A stretch of 64,000 bases of DNA from Vandiemenella viatica (Eukaryota > Arthropoda > Insecta > Orthoptera > Morabidae): the NCBI GenBank assembly GCA_031002005.1, contig JARYHS010009186.1, positions 254,167,199-254,231,198 of the forward strand, read 5' to 3'. Made by a program: the position numbers and the translations under genes. This document shows, one piece after another, positions 45,793-56,233 of the stretch (positions within the stretch are counted from its first letter, which is position 1; each line of letters begins with the position of its first letter). A model generated the notes under the pieces. It was not told the DNA's origin. It was given only the letters and a program-made list of their open reading frames with translations, and searched no databases.

Positions 45793-46089
45793 GGGGGCAT
45801 CCACAAATTACGTGAGGTGTTTTTCCGGAATTCTGGACCCCCCTCCCCTGCTCTGTCGTGAGATTTCGTGAGATCTGGCCCCCCCCCCCCCCTCTGGTGA
45901 GATCAGGTCCGTGAGAACCCCCCTAGAAATCGCACTCGAAACTTTTGTAGACCTTTTTTTTTTGGCTCTACTATCCCCAAATTTTTCGCAAAATCTCACG
46001 TGAGATTTCCGTAGACCCCCCCCCCCCCTGGTGAGATTTCGCCGGACCCCCCCCCCCTATTTCACCTCACGTAATTTATGGACGCCCCC
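45793..46089. mobile_element. PIF/Harbinger-like MITE, 297 bp
   Basis: Ends GGGGGCATCCACAAATTACG and reversed GGGGGCGTCCATAAATTACG match 18 of 20 and continue into 'tgaggtg'. TAA flanks both sides (45790-45792, 46090-46092). C-runs and repeated 'gtgagatttcg' fill the interior. Same family as 7981-8705. Confidence 0.8.
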
Positions 46090-46099
46090 TAAGGTTGTT

Positions 46100-46300
46100 T
46101 ACCCACTGCACGAGCCGTCTGTGAATGAGCTCCGTTTGCTAACCATCTAGTCTTGTAAACGCGTGGTCCTCGGTTCGAGTCTAGTTTTTCCAATTATTTT
46201 TTTGCATTTATTTTAAACAAGTCGAACCTACAACTGCGTTATGCGTAAAATATAACATCGACTCTTACCTGCTTGCGTCAGGACATAACATACTTAAGGA
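46100..46300 (+). repeat. tRNA-derived repeat, family C
   Basis: A box-B motif 'ggttcgagtc' (about 46172) is followed by 'ttttccaattatttttttgc', 'aacaagtcgaacctacaact' and 'taaaatataacatcgac'. An inverted copy runs into the assembly gap at 51500-51625. Confidence 0.55.
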
Positions 46301-46515
46301 AAGACTCGTAACTGAGTGCTTCTTAATAAACTGCACACGTAACTATGAAAGCTTTCACAGAGGTAACACTGAAAGAAATCTTCTCGGGCTTCAACATCGT
46401 AGAAATAGTGTCGTGTGGTTACGTTAGGTGGACTATAACGAGTTCGCACCATCTTCAAGGAGACGAAAAACTAAATAATATTACTATACCAATTTCTTAT
46501 TATGCGTCTGGATTT

Positions 46516-46735
46516 ACGATTCGTCGACTTCTAAGTCATTAAAGGTGGAAGGGAATGGAGACAAGGAATGGGAAGGAATTCGGACCATGGGTTTTGAAGA
46601 AATAATCCCGCCATTCACACGAAGTGACTTGGAGAAACGAAGGAAAATCCAAATCTGGATAGCCGGATAGGAATTCAAACAAGCTTCCTCTCGAATGCGG
46701 AGCCATAGCGTTAACGCTCAGCCATTAGGTTCAGT
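46516..46735 (-). repeat. tRNA-derived SINE, diverged
   Basis: Minus strand: head, core complement of 'ggaaaatccaaatctggat', then 'gcgggattatttc' and the tail complement 'tcgtcgacttct'. Forms part of the left inverted arm described in the findings. Confidence 0.7.
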
Positions 46736-46739
46736 TTTT

Positions 46740-46910
46740 CAATATCTTTCGTATTTGATCTATGATGCCGTCCATAAAATTATTTAAAAAATCTATTGAA
46801 AAGTTAAAAATCGTAAATTAAAATATATGTGCAGAAGTGAGTTCATCTGATGAGAGCGGGGATATCAAAAAAATCTCTGAAATCAGAAACGCAATTCAAA
46901 TTTCATTTTC
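46740..46910. repeat. left arm of a 170-bp inverted repeat pair
   Basis: Reverse complement of 49230-49395: shared 'tccataaaattatttaaa', 'gcagaagtg' against 'ggtagaagtg', and 'tctctgaaatcagaaacgca'. Each arm is adjacent on its outer side to a SINE. Confidence 0.75.
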
Positions 46911-46949
46911 TCTCTCTCTACTCTTTTCGCCCCTCTCTCTCTTTTTAAT

Positions 46950-47190
46950 TTTTTTTTGCTAGGGCTTTACGGCTCGTCGACAGAAAGGTCATTAGAGGCG
47001 GGATCGGATTGGGGCAAGAAACGGGCAGGAACTCGGCCATGGCCTTTTCAAGGAAGCATCCGGGCGTTCGCCTGGAGTGACTTGGGGAAACCATGGAAAA
47101 CCCAGATCTGGATGCCCGGACGGGATTCAAACCCGCGCCTCCCGAATACGAGGCCAGAACGTTAACCGTTCACGCACCACACCCGGTACT
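46950..47190 (-). repeat. tRNA-derived SINE, well preserved
   Basis: Minus strand: box B 'gtttgaatcccgtccgg', core 'gggttttccatggtttcccc', 'aagtcactccaggcg', 'cgcccggatgcttcc', tail complement 'ggctcgtcgacagaaagg' and a T-run (A-tail) at about 46950. Confidence 0.85.
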
Positions 47191-47939
47191 TTTTTTTATT
47201 TTTAGCAGCTATCAAATTCAAAGTGAATATAAGCTCCCTCTTATATGGAAGATATTGTCATATTAATCCCGTTGTTTAATGAAGTAGTATTAAACCAAAA
47301 ATGACGAGCAAAATTGATCGGTTTGCTAGTAACCAAATAGATAACATTTCAGTCTTTTCGTAGAAATGTTAAAAAAAAAAATCAATTCACATTCTAATTG
47401 AGCAAAGACCTCAAACCGGATGCTAAAACTACAGAAATTTGCAGTCTAAATAAAATTTGGTAAAATAAGAAATTTCAATGTAGTTATGATGTAATTCTCT
47501 ATAATATTTTCTCATTTTTTTTCAAGTATGTCTTTCAGTAAAGATTAAGAGGTAGTTGGAATGAAATTATCACGCTGAGCAATAACACAGCTAATTGTTA
47601 CAAAATTTTATAAATCGGCAGTACTACTCTCCGCAGCTAGAGTGTAATTCTAAAATATCATAGTAGACGGAAACGTAGTGTTTACAAAGCGTATAATACT
47701 GGTTTCCCTTGCCACACTGACATTCCCGCACTGAATTTCAATTTTATGCCTCAGTTTTCCTCCTACAATGTTCTGATTGAATGCCTATAAGACTTTGCAA
47801 TATTTAAACTTACAAAAGAAATTGTTGCTCGTCATTCTGAGACAGACATTATAATGTAAATTATTTGGGTTGGAATAAAATATACAGTAGCTACAGTTTG
47901 AATTTTGAAAAAACCGTGCGGCAAGAGAATCAATTCTTA
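47191..47939. other. no gene recognised
   Basis: AT-rich, without open frames of note or terminal repeats. Confidence 0.4.
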
Positions 47940-48625
47940 TCACCGATCAAGAAAAACAAAGTTACTTTCATAGCGTTTGTTGATTTAGAAAAAAAAGCTT
48001 TTGATAATGTAAGGCGGGACAAAATGTTCAAACTTTTTTAAAAAAGTCAGGTCTTACGTATCGAGATAGAAAAATATTTTATAAGTGATATAAGAAGTGG
48101 CTATAATAAAAGTAGAGAATCATGAGAGTCACCAATCAGTTGAAAAGTGTATCAGATATGGTTGCAGTTCATCCTTACTAATATTCAACTTATATGTGGA
48201 GGAAGCTACAAAAGAAGTAAAAGAGGAATTTTAATGTGGCTTCATGAAAAAGTAGTTTCAAATATTGACCCCAGGAACCAGAGAGAACTTTTTAAAACTG
48301 TATGTATGGAGCATAGCACCTTATGGTAACGAAGCATGGACTTCAGGAATACCTGAAAGAAGGAAAATTGAAGCATTCGAAATGTGGTGCTATAGGAGGA
48401 TGCCGAAAATTAAGTGGACAGTTAAACCACGAAATTAATATGTTTTGGAAATGATGGCTGACGAAAGAAGTTTGTGGAAGAATCGTACACAAAGAAGAAA
48501 CAGATTCGTGGGTGGTTTTTTAATACATTTGGGATTGGTTATGTATGAAGCAGATAACGGTGGACGTGTTTTAAGAGAGGTGTTTTGAGATGAAGGGGAT
48601 AGTGCAAAATAAGATGGGATGGTGG
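47940..48625 (+). pseudogene. non-LTR retrotransposon RT remnant
   Basis: Frames read FIAFVDLEKKAFDNVRRDKM (RT motif A, with the catalytic Asp of F-x-D-L-x-K-A-F-D), then RYGCSSSLLIFNLYVEEAT (motif B region), and after frameshifts MEHSTLW, YGNEAWTS and KIEAFEMWCYRRMPKIKW. This is the order of insect endonuclease-reverse transcriptases. The FADD-type motif C is not recognisable. Internally shortened and dead. Confidence 0.8.
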
Positions 48626-48689
48626 TTTATATCAAACCAATCGAGAGACTGACGACAGTAAAATAAGAGATGAAATAAGACAGAAGGTG

Positions 48690-48840
48690 CCGGCCGATTG
48701 AGACCTACTCCCCCGAAACACATCGATGGGGCCGACAGCTTAGCGTCCAAATCCGGCGGACGAGTCACTGTCAGAAGTTCCATACGCGCTACAGAGAGGT
48801 TTGGGATTTAAACCAGGACTTTCGTGCACCATCTGATAAT
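48690..48840 (-). repeat. tRNA-like repeat fragment
   Basis: Contains 'gggatttaaaccaggactttc', resembling a reversed SINE head, together with 'gccgacagcttagcgtcc'. Only one copy in the window, so the assignment is weak. Confidence 0.35.
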
Positions 48841-49229
48841 TAGTAATAATGCACCGCCACCGAAACATGCCCTAGTTCTAAAAAGTTCTTCAACCACCGG
48901 AGCTCAAATCAGGTGACGCCGTGACGCCGCGCATCATCACGGAGCTATAATGACCCGAAACGAGGAAGTTGGCTATAGAAGTGTAGCATTTAAAAATCAA
49001 CCTTTCACCTCCGTCACATGCTGTTTGGTGCAGACGCGTAAATTCCAATTGAGGTAGCTGACTCAATCTCATACCACTGCGGTGCAAGACAATCTTCTTA
49101 TATCTATCACCTTAGTAATATATGAATTTTATGAGCGGAACCGAATATAAAGCATCCAGCATCTTTAATTCATTTAATTTATAGCTGCTAAAAAATAAAA
49201 AAAGGGAGAGGTTGAAAATGAGAAAGAGA

Positions 49230-49395
49230 CAGAGACATATTTAATTGCGTTTCTGATTTCAGAGATTGTTTTGGAAACTCACCCTCTCATCAAATTATCG
49301 CACTTCTACCGACATTTTATCATTTACGATTATTAACTTTGCTTTAAGTAGATTTTTAAATAATTTTATGGATGTAATCGTAGACCAAATACGAC
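49230..49395. repeat. right arm of the inverted repeat pair
   Basis: Reverse complement of 46740-46910. It is followed outward by a plus-strand SINE, mirroring the minus-strand SINE outside the left arm. Confidence 0.75.
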
Positions 49396-49414
49396 TAGTA
49401 ATGAAAAAGTGAAG

Positions 49415-49615
49415 CTAATGGTGTCGCATTCGGGAGGAGACGGCTTCGAATACCTCCACTATCGAGATTTGGTTTTGGTTTCCAAATCACTCCAGGCAAA
49501 TGGTGGTATAGTTCCTTTAAAAAGCCAAGGCCGAATTTCTTCCAGTTCCTTTTCCGCAGTCCTTCCCCGCCTCTAACGACCTCGACGTTGACGAAACGTA
49601 GTGCCATAAGAAGGA
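49415..49615 (+). repeat. tRNA-derived SINE, diverged
   Basis: Box-B-like 'gcttcgaatacc', core 'tttggttttggtttcc', 'aatcactccaggcaaatgg' and tail 'taacgacctcgacgttgacg'. The box A region is missing. Confidence 0.7.
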
Positions 49616-49689
49616 AAAAAATTGAATGGGAAGGAGTCATTGTTAGTCGGGTTAATGCAAGCTGCGACCACAACAACTACTACTACTAC

Positions 49690-49985
49690 AGCTACTGTAA
49701 AACGCTGAAAAAACTCAGAAGTTCAATTCAGAAACGAAGAAGACGAAATGTAAGCAAGGAAGCAAGCATTGCTCACGACATAGCTGGTCCACACGTTGCT
49801 TATCACACCGTCGATCTTCTGCAAAACTTTGGTTGGAAAATAATCACCCACCCATCATACAGTTGCAGACTTGGCCCACAGTGACTACCACCTTTTCCTA
49901 AGCTGCGAAAATATTTGACTGACTTAGATATTAAAGATGAAGTTCAATGCTTGCTCAAAGACATGAGGCGAGCATACATTCTTTT
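49690..49985 (+). pseudogene. mariner transposase fragment
   Basis: Plus frame reads LKKLRSSIQKRRR, an AHDIAGPHVAYHTVDLLQNF block, GWKIITHPSYS and, after a stop, DYHLF. This is the mariner (DD34D) block around the second catalytic Asp, canonically HDNARPH...SPDLAPSDYHLF. The Asp is kept but SPDLAP has become CRLGPQ and stops follow. About 100 codons of the C-terminal domain remain, wedged between two SINEs. Confidence 0.85.
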
Positions 49986-49989
49986 CCTT

Positions 49990-50215
49990 TTTTGCTTATG
50001 GTTTTACGCGTTGTCGACATCGAGATCATTAGAGGCGTGAAAGGAGTTGTAGCAAGGATTTCTCCAATGGCCTTTTAAAGGAACCTTTCCAGTATTCACA
50101 TAGAGTGATTTGGGGAAATCATGAAACCCAAATCTGGATGGCCGGACGAGGATTCGAACCCGCAACCTCCCGAATGAGAGGCCAGCGCGTCAGCGCTTAT
50201 TCCACCACGCTCCAT
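49990..50215 (-). repeat. tRNA-derived SINE
   Basis: Minus strand: box B 'ggttcgaatcctcg', core 'tttgggtttcatgatttcc', 'aatcactctatgtg', tail complement 'cgcgttgtcgacatcgag'. Nearly full length (right end 'ccaccacgctcc'). Confidence 0.85.
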
Positions 50216-51020
50216 TATTTTTATAAACTGTCACTGCATCTACAAAATGCGTGTGCCGAATTGTGAAGATGAGAAAAATAATGATTGCTCAATCTTTCCA
50301 AAAGAGTCGATCGTGATAAATTATTACGTGTTATTTAGTGTTATAAAGGTATTCTTCTTGGCCGAAGGAAATAGGAAGTTGGCACTTACTTCCTCTTAGA
50401 CGTTGCCACATCTACTTCTTCCAGTGTTGCCACGATTTCTGACTTCTGGCAGTGCTGTGGTAATTTCCTATTCAAGGAAACGTATCTTACAGCTAGGCGG
50501 TATCAAGAGAACAGACACATTGCCTAAATAGAAATTTACTTTCCTTCCCCGTCTATCTATCATATTTTTATTTGACTGATTATTTCTGTTATAACAGTTT
50601 GATTCTTTATATAGATCATCATTAACTATTCAACTTGAAATGTTGTATCTTTATATATATATATGTTTACTTTTTATATAATGGACGAAGTAGGTTTCAG
50701 CGTAAGGCAAAGTAGCTGAACGGATGAGCATTGGCCTGCGGAGGTGACGTTACTGGGTTCGTTCCCACCTCAAGTTGTGTATTTTTACATTGACTATTCC
50801 CTTCTCACTTTGTGTAAAATACATTCCGATATTCAGGTATACATATCTTCATATGCTCCCAACACATATTAATGTCTAGTTAGATGATAAGAATAAATTC
50901 AGGAAAAATTGAAAGAATTTTTAATTGACAACTCCTTCTACTCTGTCGAAGAATTTATTTCTCAGGTTTCTTAAAAATAACTGCCAGTATCTTGTGTAAA
51001 TATAGTTCAAATAATTAATT
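50216..51020. other. no gene; one tRNA-like motif
   Basis: AT-rich. At about 50707-50775 the plus strand shows 'gtagctgaacggatgag' and 'gggttcgttccc' with box A/B spacing of about 35 bases, probably the head of another SINE family rather than a functional tRNA, since no cloverleaf closes well. Confidence 0.4.
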
Positions 51021-51021
51021 T

Positions 51022-51290
51022 ACCATGTATGCTATGACTGTACATCTCCTGGTGTATGAATTTTAGTTTTGTTATGTATTGTTTATAGTACCATATATGT
51101 TACGACTGTACATCTTGTGGTGTATGTTTATTTTTTGTTAATTTTTTTTTTTAATGTACCATATATCCTATGACTGTACATCTTCTGGTGTATGTATGAT
51201 TTTGTAATGGAAGTGTTTAATGTACCATGTATACTATGACTGTAAAAATAGTGGTGTACTTATTATTTTGTTATGCAACTGTTTATCTGT
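51022..51290. repeat. tandem repeat, four units of 66-68 bp
   Basis: Units start at 51022, 51090, 51158 and 51224. Each begins accatatat-like, then 'ctatgactgtacatct' and 'tggtgtatg'. The last unit is diverged. Confidence 0.85.
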
Positions 51291-51499
51291 AAATTTGACA
51301 CTTTCCACTCCCACAAGCCAGTCTCTTATATTGGGATCAATGGAAAATGAATGTGTTGTATTGTATATTGTATTGTATATCATATTTGTAAAAGTGAATA
51401 TTATTATATTTTACAGCAAATTGTTTAAAAACAAACTCCTATGAAAATATTTTTTGATTAGTTCATAGGCCACATTGGCGGTTAAGGTGTGTTTGTGGA

Positions 51500-51625
51500 A
51501 TTTAAAAATTGGTCATCCATATATGTGACGAGTTTAGTTGACTTTAGTTCCGTCGGTGTTATATTTTAGGCATACGCAGTTGTAGGTTCGACTTGTTTAA
51601 AATAAATGCAAAAAAAAATAATTGG
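51500..51625 (-). repeat. tRNA-derived repeat family C, cut by the gap
   Basis: Reverse complement of 46190-46275 ('aacaagtcgaacctacaact' and 'aaaatataacacc' on the minus strand). The tRNA-like head would lie inside the N gap. Confidence 0.6.
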
Positions 51626-52625
51626 NNNNNNNNNNNNNNNNNNNNNNNNNNNNNNNNNNNNNNNNNNNNNNNNNNNNNNNNNNNNNNNNNNNNNNNNNNN
51701 NNNNNNNNNNNNNNNNNNNNNNNNNNNNNNNNNNNNNNNNNNNNNNNNNNNNNNNNNNNNNNNNNNNNNNNNNNNNNNNNNNNNNNNNNNNNNNNNNNNN
51801 NNNNNNNNNNNNNNNNNNNNNNNNNNNNNNNNNNNNNNNNNNNNNNNNNNNNNNNNNNNNNNNNNNNNNNNNNNNNNNNNNNNNNNNNNNNNNNNNNNNN
51901 NNNNNNNNNNNNNNNNNNNNNNNNNNNNNNNNNNNNNNNNNNNNNNNNNNNNNNNNNNNNNNNNNNNNNNNNNNNNNNNNNNNNNNNNNNNNNNNNNNNN
52001 NNNNNNNNNNNNNNNNNNNNNNNNNNNNNNNNNNNNNNNNNNNNNNNNNNNNNNNNNNNNNNNNNNNNNNNNNNNNNNNNNNNNNNNNNNNNNNNNNNNN
52101 NNNNNNNNNNNNNNNNNNNNNNNNNNNNNNNNNNNNNNNNNNNNNNNNNNNNNNNNNNNNNNNNNNNNNNNNNNNNNNNNNNNNNNNNNNNNNNNNNNNN
52201 NNNNNNNNNNNNNNNNNNNNNNNNNNNNNNNNNNNNNNNNNNNNNNNNNNNNNNNNNNNNNNNNNNNNNNNNNNNNNNNNNNNNNNNNNNNNNNNNNNNN
52301 NNNNNNNNNNNNNNNNNNNNNNNNNNNNNNNNNNNNNNNNNNNNNNNNNNNNNNNNNNNNNNNNNNNNNNNNNNNNNNNNNNNNNNNNNNNNNNNNNNNN
52401 NNNNNNNNNNNNNNNNNNNNNNNNNNNNNNNNNNNNNNNNNNNNNNNNNNNNNNNNNNNNNNNNNNNNNNNNNNNNNNNNNNNNNNNNNNNNNNNNNNNN
52501 NNNNNNNNNNNNNNNNNNNNNNNNNNNNNNNNNNNNNNNNNNNNNNNNNNNNNNNNNNNNNNNNNNNNNNNNNNNNNNNNNNNNNNNNNNNNNNNNNNNN
52601 NNNNNNNNNNNNNNNNNNNNNNNNN
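51626..52625. other. assembly gap, 1000 N
   Basis: Exactly 1000 undetermined bases, which suggests a default gap length. Open frames drawn across it are artefacts. Confidence 0.99.
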
Positions 52626-52664
<39 letters not shown>

Positions 52665-52665
52665 T
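52626..52665. repeat. (TG)n(TA)n microsatellite at the gap edge
   Basis: Directly abuts the N gap. A shorter (TG)n(TA)n tract is at about 25825-25850 in copy 1, some 220 bp to the left of the first confidently aligned base. Confidence 0.9.
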
Positions 52666-53064
52666 TTTATTAAACATTTGGATAGGAGAAAAATCACCGC
52701 TTACCATAGATGAGGATTCCTGAGGCGTCGATACATGAAAAAAGAACATGTACACACATAGAATATATAATTTCCGAGCCTGTGGCCCTTCTTCAGTAGT
52801 AGTGAGATGACTGCATGTTAGAGGCCGGCAGCCAACTGAGTGAGCCCGGCAGGCCGGTAGCTCATGGTGGAGGGGGGGGGGGACAACATGGCAGGGAGTG
52901 AGGGTGGGGGTGCAAATCCATAAGCTAGAAAACACTAATAGCTAGATAATAAACCTGTCCTTATGGACCCGTCACGGAAGCGCGGTCGACAGCTGATAGT
53001 CCTAAATTGCCTATTAAGTAACAGATGTATGTGCAAAAAAAAAACTGAGACATATGTGAAACGA

Positions 53065-53473
53065 AATAAAAATTTATTAAAAATTAAAATTAGGCAAAAT
53101 TCGAAGTTACAAACTACAAAAAGATAGGCTCTGGTGAGTGATGATTCTGTGGGAAAAGGTAGGAGGTGAAGGGGATGGGTGGGAGGGAAATTGCTGCTAT
53201 CTTAAATTTAGTCCTGGTGGTTGTCTGGTGCCCAGTTGGTACTGGTAAGCCAGTTCCGAAATGCTGCTTTTGTCCGAGAGGACTCTGATGGCGCAGACTG
53301 CGAAACTTGTGTTAAGATTGTTGGTGCCATGAGTAGTGACATGATAAGATACAGAGTGGTCGGGGTTCTGGGTGAATACCGATTGCCTGTGTCCATTCAT
53401 TCTGATGGCCAGTGGGTTTGTTGTCAGACCGTCAATCTTAACACATGTTTCACAGTGCAAGTAACAGTGTGAT
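53065..53473 (-). pseudogene. Penelope-like element, GIY-YIG fragment B, copy 2
   Basis: Counterpart of 26430-26835 with the same GLTTNPLAIRMNGHR and PPGLNLR motifs. The open frame here starts further upstream (53583) because a stop was lost. No reverse transcriptase is attached. Confidence 0.8.
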
Positions 53474-53714
53474 GGATAGCACAGCAGTGGTAATTGCAGA
53501 TATGAAAAGTGGAAACACCAATGTTGGAAACAGCAAGCATTATGCCAGTATTTAAGGATATACAGAAGGATGTTTCTACACAAGGAAACTTACTTTTTTT
53601 AAATAACAGCAATTAGATTAAAAGACTACCACTTCTGTATTAAATATTCGTAAAATTAAAAAAAGCATAATGATAGAAACATGAATATCAAAGAAGGAAT
53701 ATACAATATGCAGC

Positions 53715-53894
53715 CAGGGCCGGCGTTGGGGGGGGGGGGGAGTGAACGGGGCAAATGTACCCGGGCCCGCCAGCTGGTGGGGGGCCCCCCGGCCTCGAAG
53801 CCAAGAATCCACTCATTGTCGCTCGGCTATTTTGTAGAGCTAAAAAAAAAGTCGCCATTTTACCCCGGGCCCAAAATTCCTAGTGCCGGTCCTG
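53715..53894. mobile_element. hAT-type MITE, 180 bp, copy-2-specific
   Basis: Ends CAGGGCCGGCGTT and reversed CAGGACCGGCACT, flanked by a perfect 8-bp duplication TATGCAGC (53707-53714, 53895-53902). Copy 1 has the single uninterrupted site at about 27069-27080, so this inserted after the duplication. Same family as 5457-5726. Confidence 0.93.
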
Positions 53895-54467
53895 TATGCA
53901 GCCATACTGCACCTGTGGTATTTTGAGGAAGTGTTATCAAGATAAAAAAAATCTAAAACTCTTGACTTAATGGCGTTACATTTTGTACAAAAAAGATCAG
54001 TGTAACCCAAGTTATTTTTCAGATGATTTCTTTTTTTAAATAGCAAGACATCAGTGATAAAATCTAGTTTCCAAATTGGAAAAAAAGCTTGAGTAATTGA
54101 TCAATCAAAGACAGGAAGGAAAAAAAAATATGGACAAAATGTGGAACTGACCAATATGAACTTTTAGCTGTATTCTACACCATTCAATTCTTTCTAGATT
54201 CCAAGACTGCGCAGGTAGGAAAAGATACTTTGTAGCAAAATCACATTGCAGTCAGGGAAGATGCAATCACAAAATTTATTTTTGTGTTTGTTGTCACTGT
54301 ATATTTCACTCTGCCAAAATATTTCCAAATCTGCTTATCTTGTGCAACATTTGAACAGTAAAATTAAAAAAAAGCTAAATTAGCTTAGAAATGTTATGAT
54401 TTACATATATTAATAAGTTGAAAGTGCATTAAATGATTAAAACAAACGAAACACTATAATCTCTTAC

Positions 54468-54558
54468 TTGGTCCGAATTCCAACAAGTTTCTTCATTGTT
54501 ATCAAAAATATGTTTCTTGCCAAACAATTTAACATCTCTGTTTAGAACAGAGCTTACC
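54468..54558 (-). pseudogene. orphan NR2C2AP exon, copy 2
   Basis: Ninety of 91 bases equal the exon at 27703-27793, with the same acceptor. The only change is the last exon base (CAG to CAA next to gtaagag), synonymous but at donor position -1. No downstream exon is visible: the next expected sequence would fall in or beyond the N gap, and 50.2-51.6 kb lacks it. Whether it is an expressed exon of a complete second gene cannot be seen. Confidence 0.75.
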
Positions 54559-54759
54559 CTGAAACAATAACAATTATTTTTGCAAGACTTTTAATACAAA
54601 TAGATCTAGGTATCTGAGAAGTGCAAAAATAAGTATAATACTGATAGTAATAAATTTTTAGCAGTAAAGTTTTAGCACTCGTTATAAAAAAAAAAAAGTT
54701 GATACTAAGTAAATTAATTTAAAATAAAAGAAATGGCCATTACTTTTAAGGTTGTAATA

Positions 54760-55125
54760 TTACTTTATAAAGACTTTGGAATTTGAAGTAAATAAACTGC
54801 TGAAACAACAACAAATGGAAAATTCTACTGTAACCCACAAGATTAAGTTCACATGGAATGGTGGTTTCCAGGAAATCTCTGATCACTTTCACTATAAAAC
54901 AGTTGTTAAGATTGGCATGAGCTTTTACTGGATGGTATGGGTCAAAATTGAAGGCTGTTTGCTTGTGGTTATTTATTCTGACTGAGAGCTGATTGGTAGT
55001 GAGGCCTATGTGCGAACTACTGCATTGGAGGCAAGTTAGTTGCTATATGAGATACGTTGTGGTACATGTAGCATGACTAATGATGGAAAATGTTTCCTCT
55101 GTGGCCAGATTGGAATAGGTCGTAA
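54760..55125 (-). pseudogene. Penelope-like element A, GIY-YIG portion, copy 2
   Basis: Counterpart of 28000-28364, with GLTTNQLSVRINNHK-type reading on the minus strand. It is separated from the RT portion (56234 onward) by the same Tigger element. Confidence 0.75.
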
Positions 55126-55127
55126 TA

Positions 55128-56231
55128 CAGTAGAACATCAGTAAGTCGAAACTCGATTAGTCGAGAACCTCTACAACTTGAAAGAAAACTTTGTTCCCTT
55201 CCCTTCAAGTCCCAAAACCTCCATCACTCAATATCTGAGACCTTGATAAGTCAAAATAATCAGTATTTACCTACAAGGTATTTCAGTGCATATTGACCTC
55301 TGTATTTCAAATATATCAATGTTTGATTCTACCACCTCTACAACTTGATGATTTTAAATTATTAAACTCTATAGCTCGAAGAGAAAATAAGTGTAGTACA
55401 GACTTTAGGAATAATGCCAAAAACACTTTCATAGAAGTAATTTTTAGGCATGTGCAATTAATAGGGTATGTAATGATTACCGATTTTTACAACTGACATC
55501 AACACGTGTTTACGTGTGTCCCTTTGTTTCATTTTGGGTATTTGTTGTTATGTATTGTTGCAGCTTGAGTCTGAGCTCTGCCGAAGCAAGTCTTAAATAT
55601 CAGAGAATCAGTTTGCTTCTACGGGCATACGTATCAATTTCTGATACAGTACACAAACACTATTACTGAAGAATGAGTGCTGTGAAATGTAAATTGAAAA
55701 CTACGAGTCTCTCTTAAAAGTTAGAAGTGCTCAAAGCTATAGAGAACTGTAAAAATTAGAAAGATGTTGCTGATCAATTTGACTTAGCTGTGAGTACTTT
55801 GTCAACAATAATAATAAATGAATCAAAAATTATGAAAAAATTGAAAGAGGTCAAAATTTGTTCTGCAGAACACAACGAACTGCAGAATTGGAAGAACTTG
55901 GAAGATTGCTTACTTAAATGGTTTAAACAAAGTCGAAACCAAAACATTAGTATTATTGGACCAGTATTACAAGAACAGGCATTTATCTTACCTGTAATTT
56001 TTTTTTGTTTACATATACCTTCAAATTCTTAAGTTGAGAATAATCATTACTTCTGTAACACAAATTTTTATTTATATCACATCTGTAACTTAAAAGATAG
56101 AATCTAAACCTCTGCAAGTCGAACATGTGCCTACATAAACCTCCTTAAGTCAAAACCCTTTATAAGTCGAAACCTCTATAACTCGGATTTTTTGCATCTC
56201 CCTTGAAGTTTGACTTACCGAGGTTCCACTG
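55128..56231 (+). mobile_element. pogo/Tigger element without the Tc1 insertion
   Basis: Same ends and TA flanks (55126-55127, 56232-56233) as 28367-30910, but 1104 bp. The position of the Tc1 insertion in copy 1 is here an unoccupied TA (near 55257). Confidence 0.88.
55673..56032 (+). pseudogene. pogo/Tigger CENP-B-like domain, broken, copy 2
   Basis: Same reading and the same two early stops as 30344-30703, with only a couple of residue differences. The inactivating stops therefore pre-date the duplication. Confidence 0.85.
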
Positions 56232-56233
56232 TA

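Noticed and set aside
46848..46895. Possible hammerhead core (ctgatgag ... gaaatc)
   Set aside because: Weak stem II, no stem I partner, and the inverted copy near 49290 has lost the CTGATGA.
50703..50785. Functional tRNA gene
   Set aside because: The box motifs are imperfect (ggttcgttcc) and I cannot fold a cloverleaf with a paired acceptor stem.
51559..52935. Very long open frames on both strands
   Set aside because: They run through 1000 N and are not real sequence.
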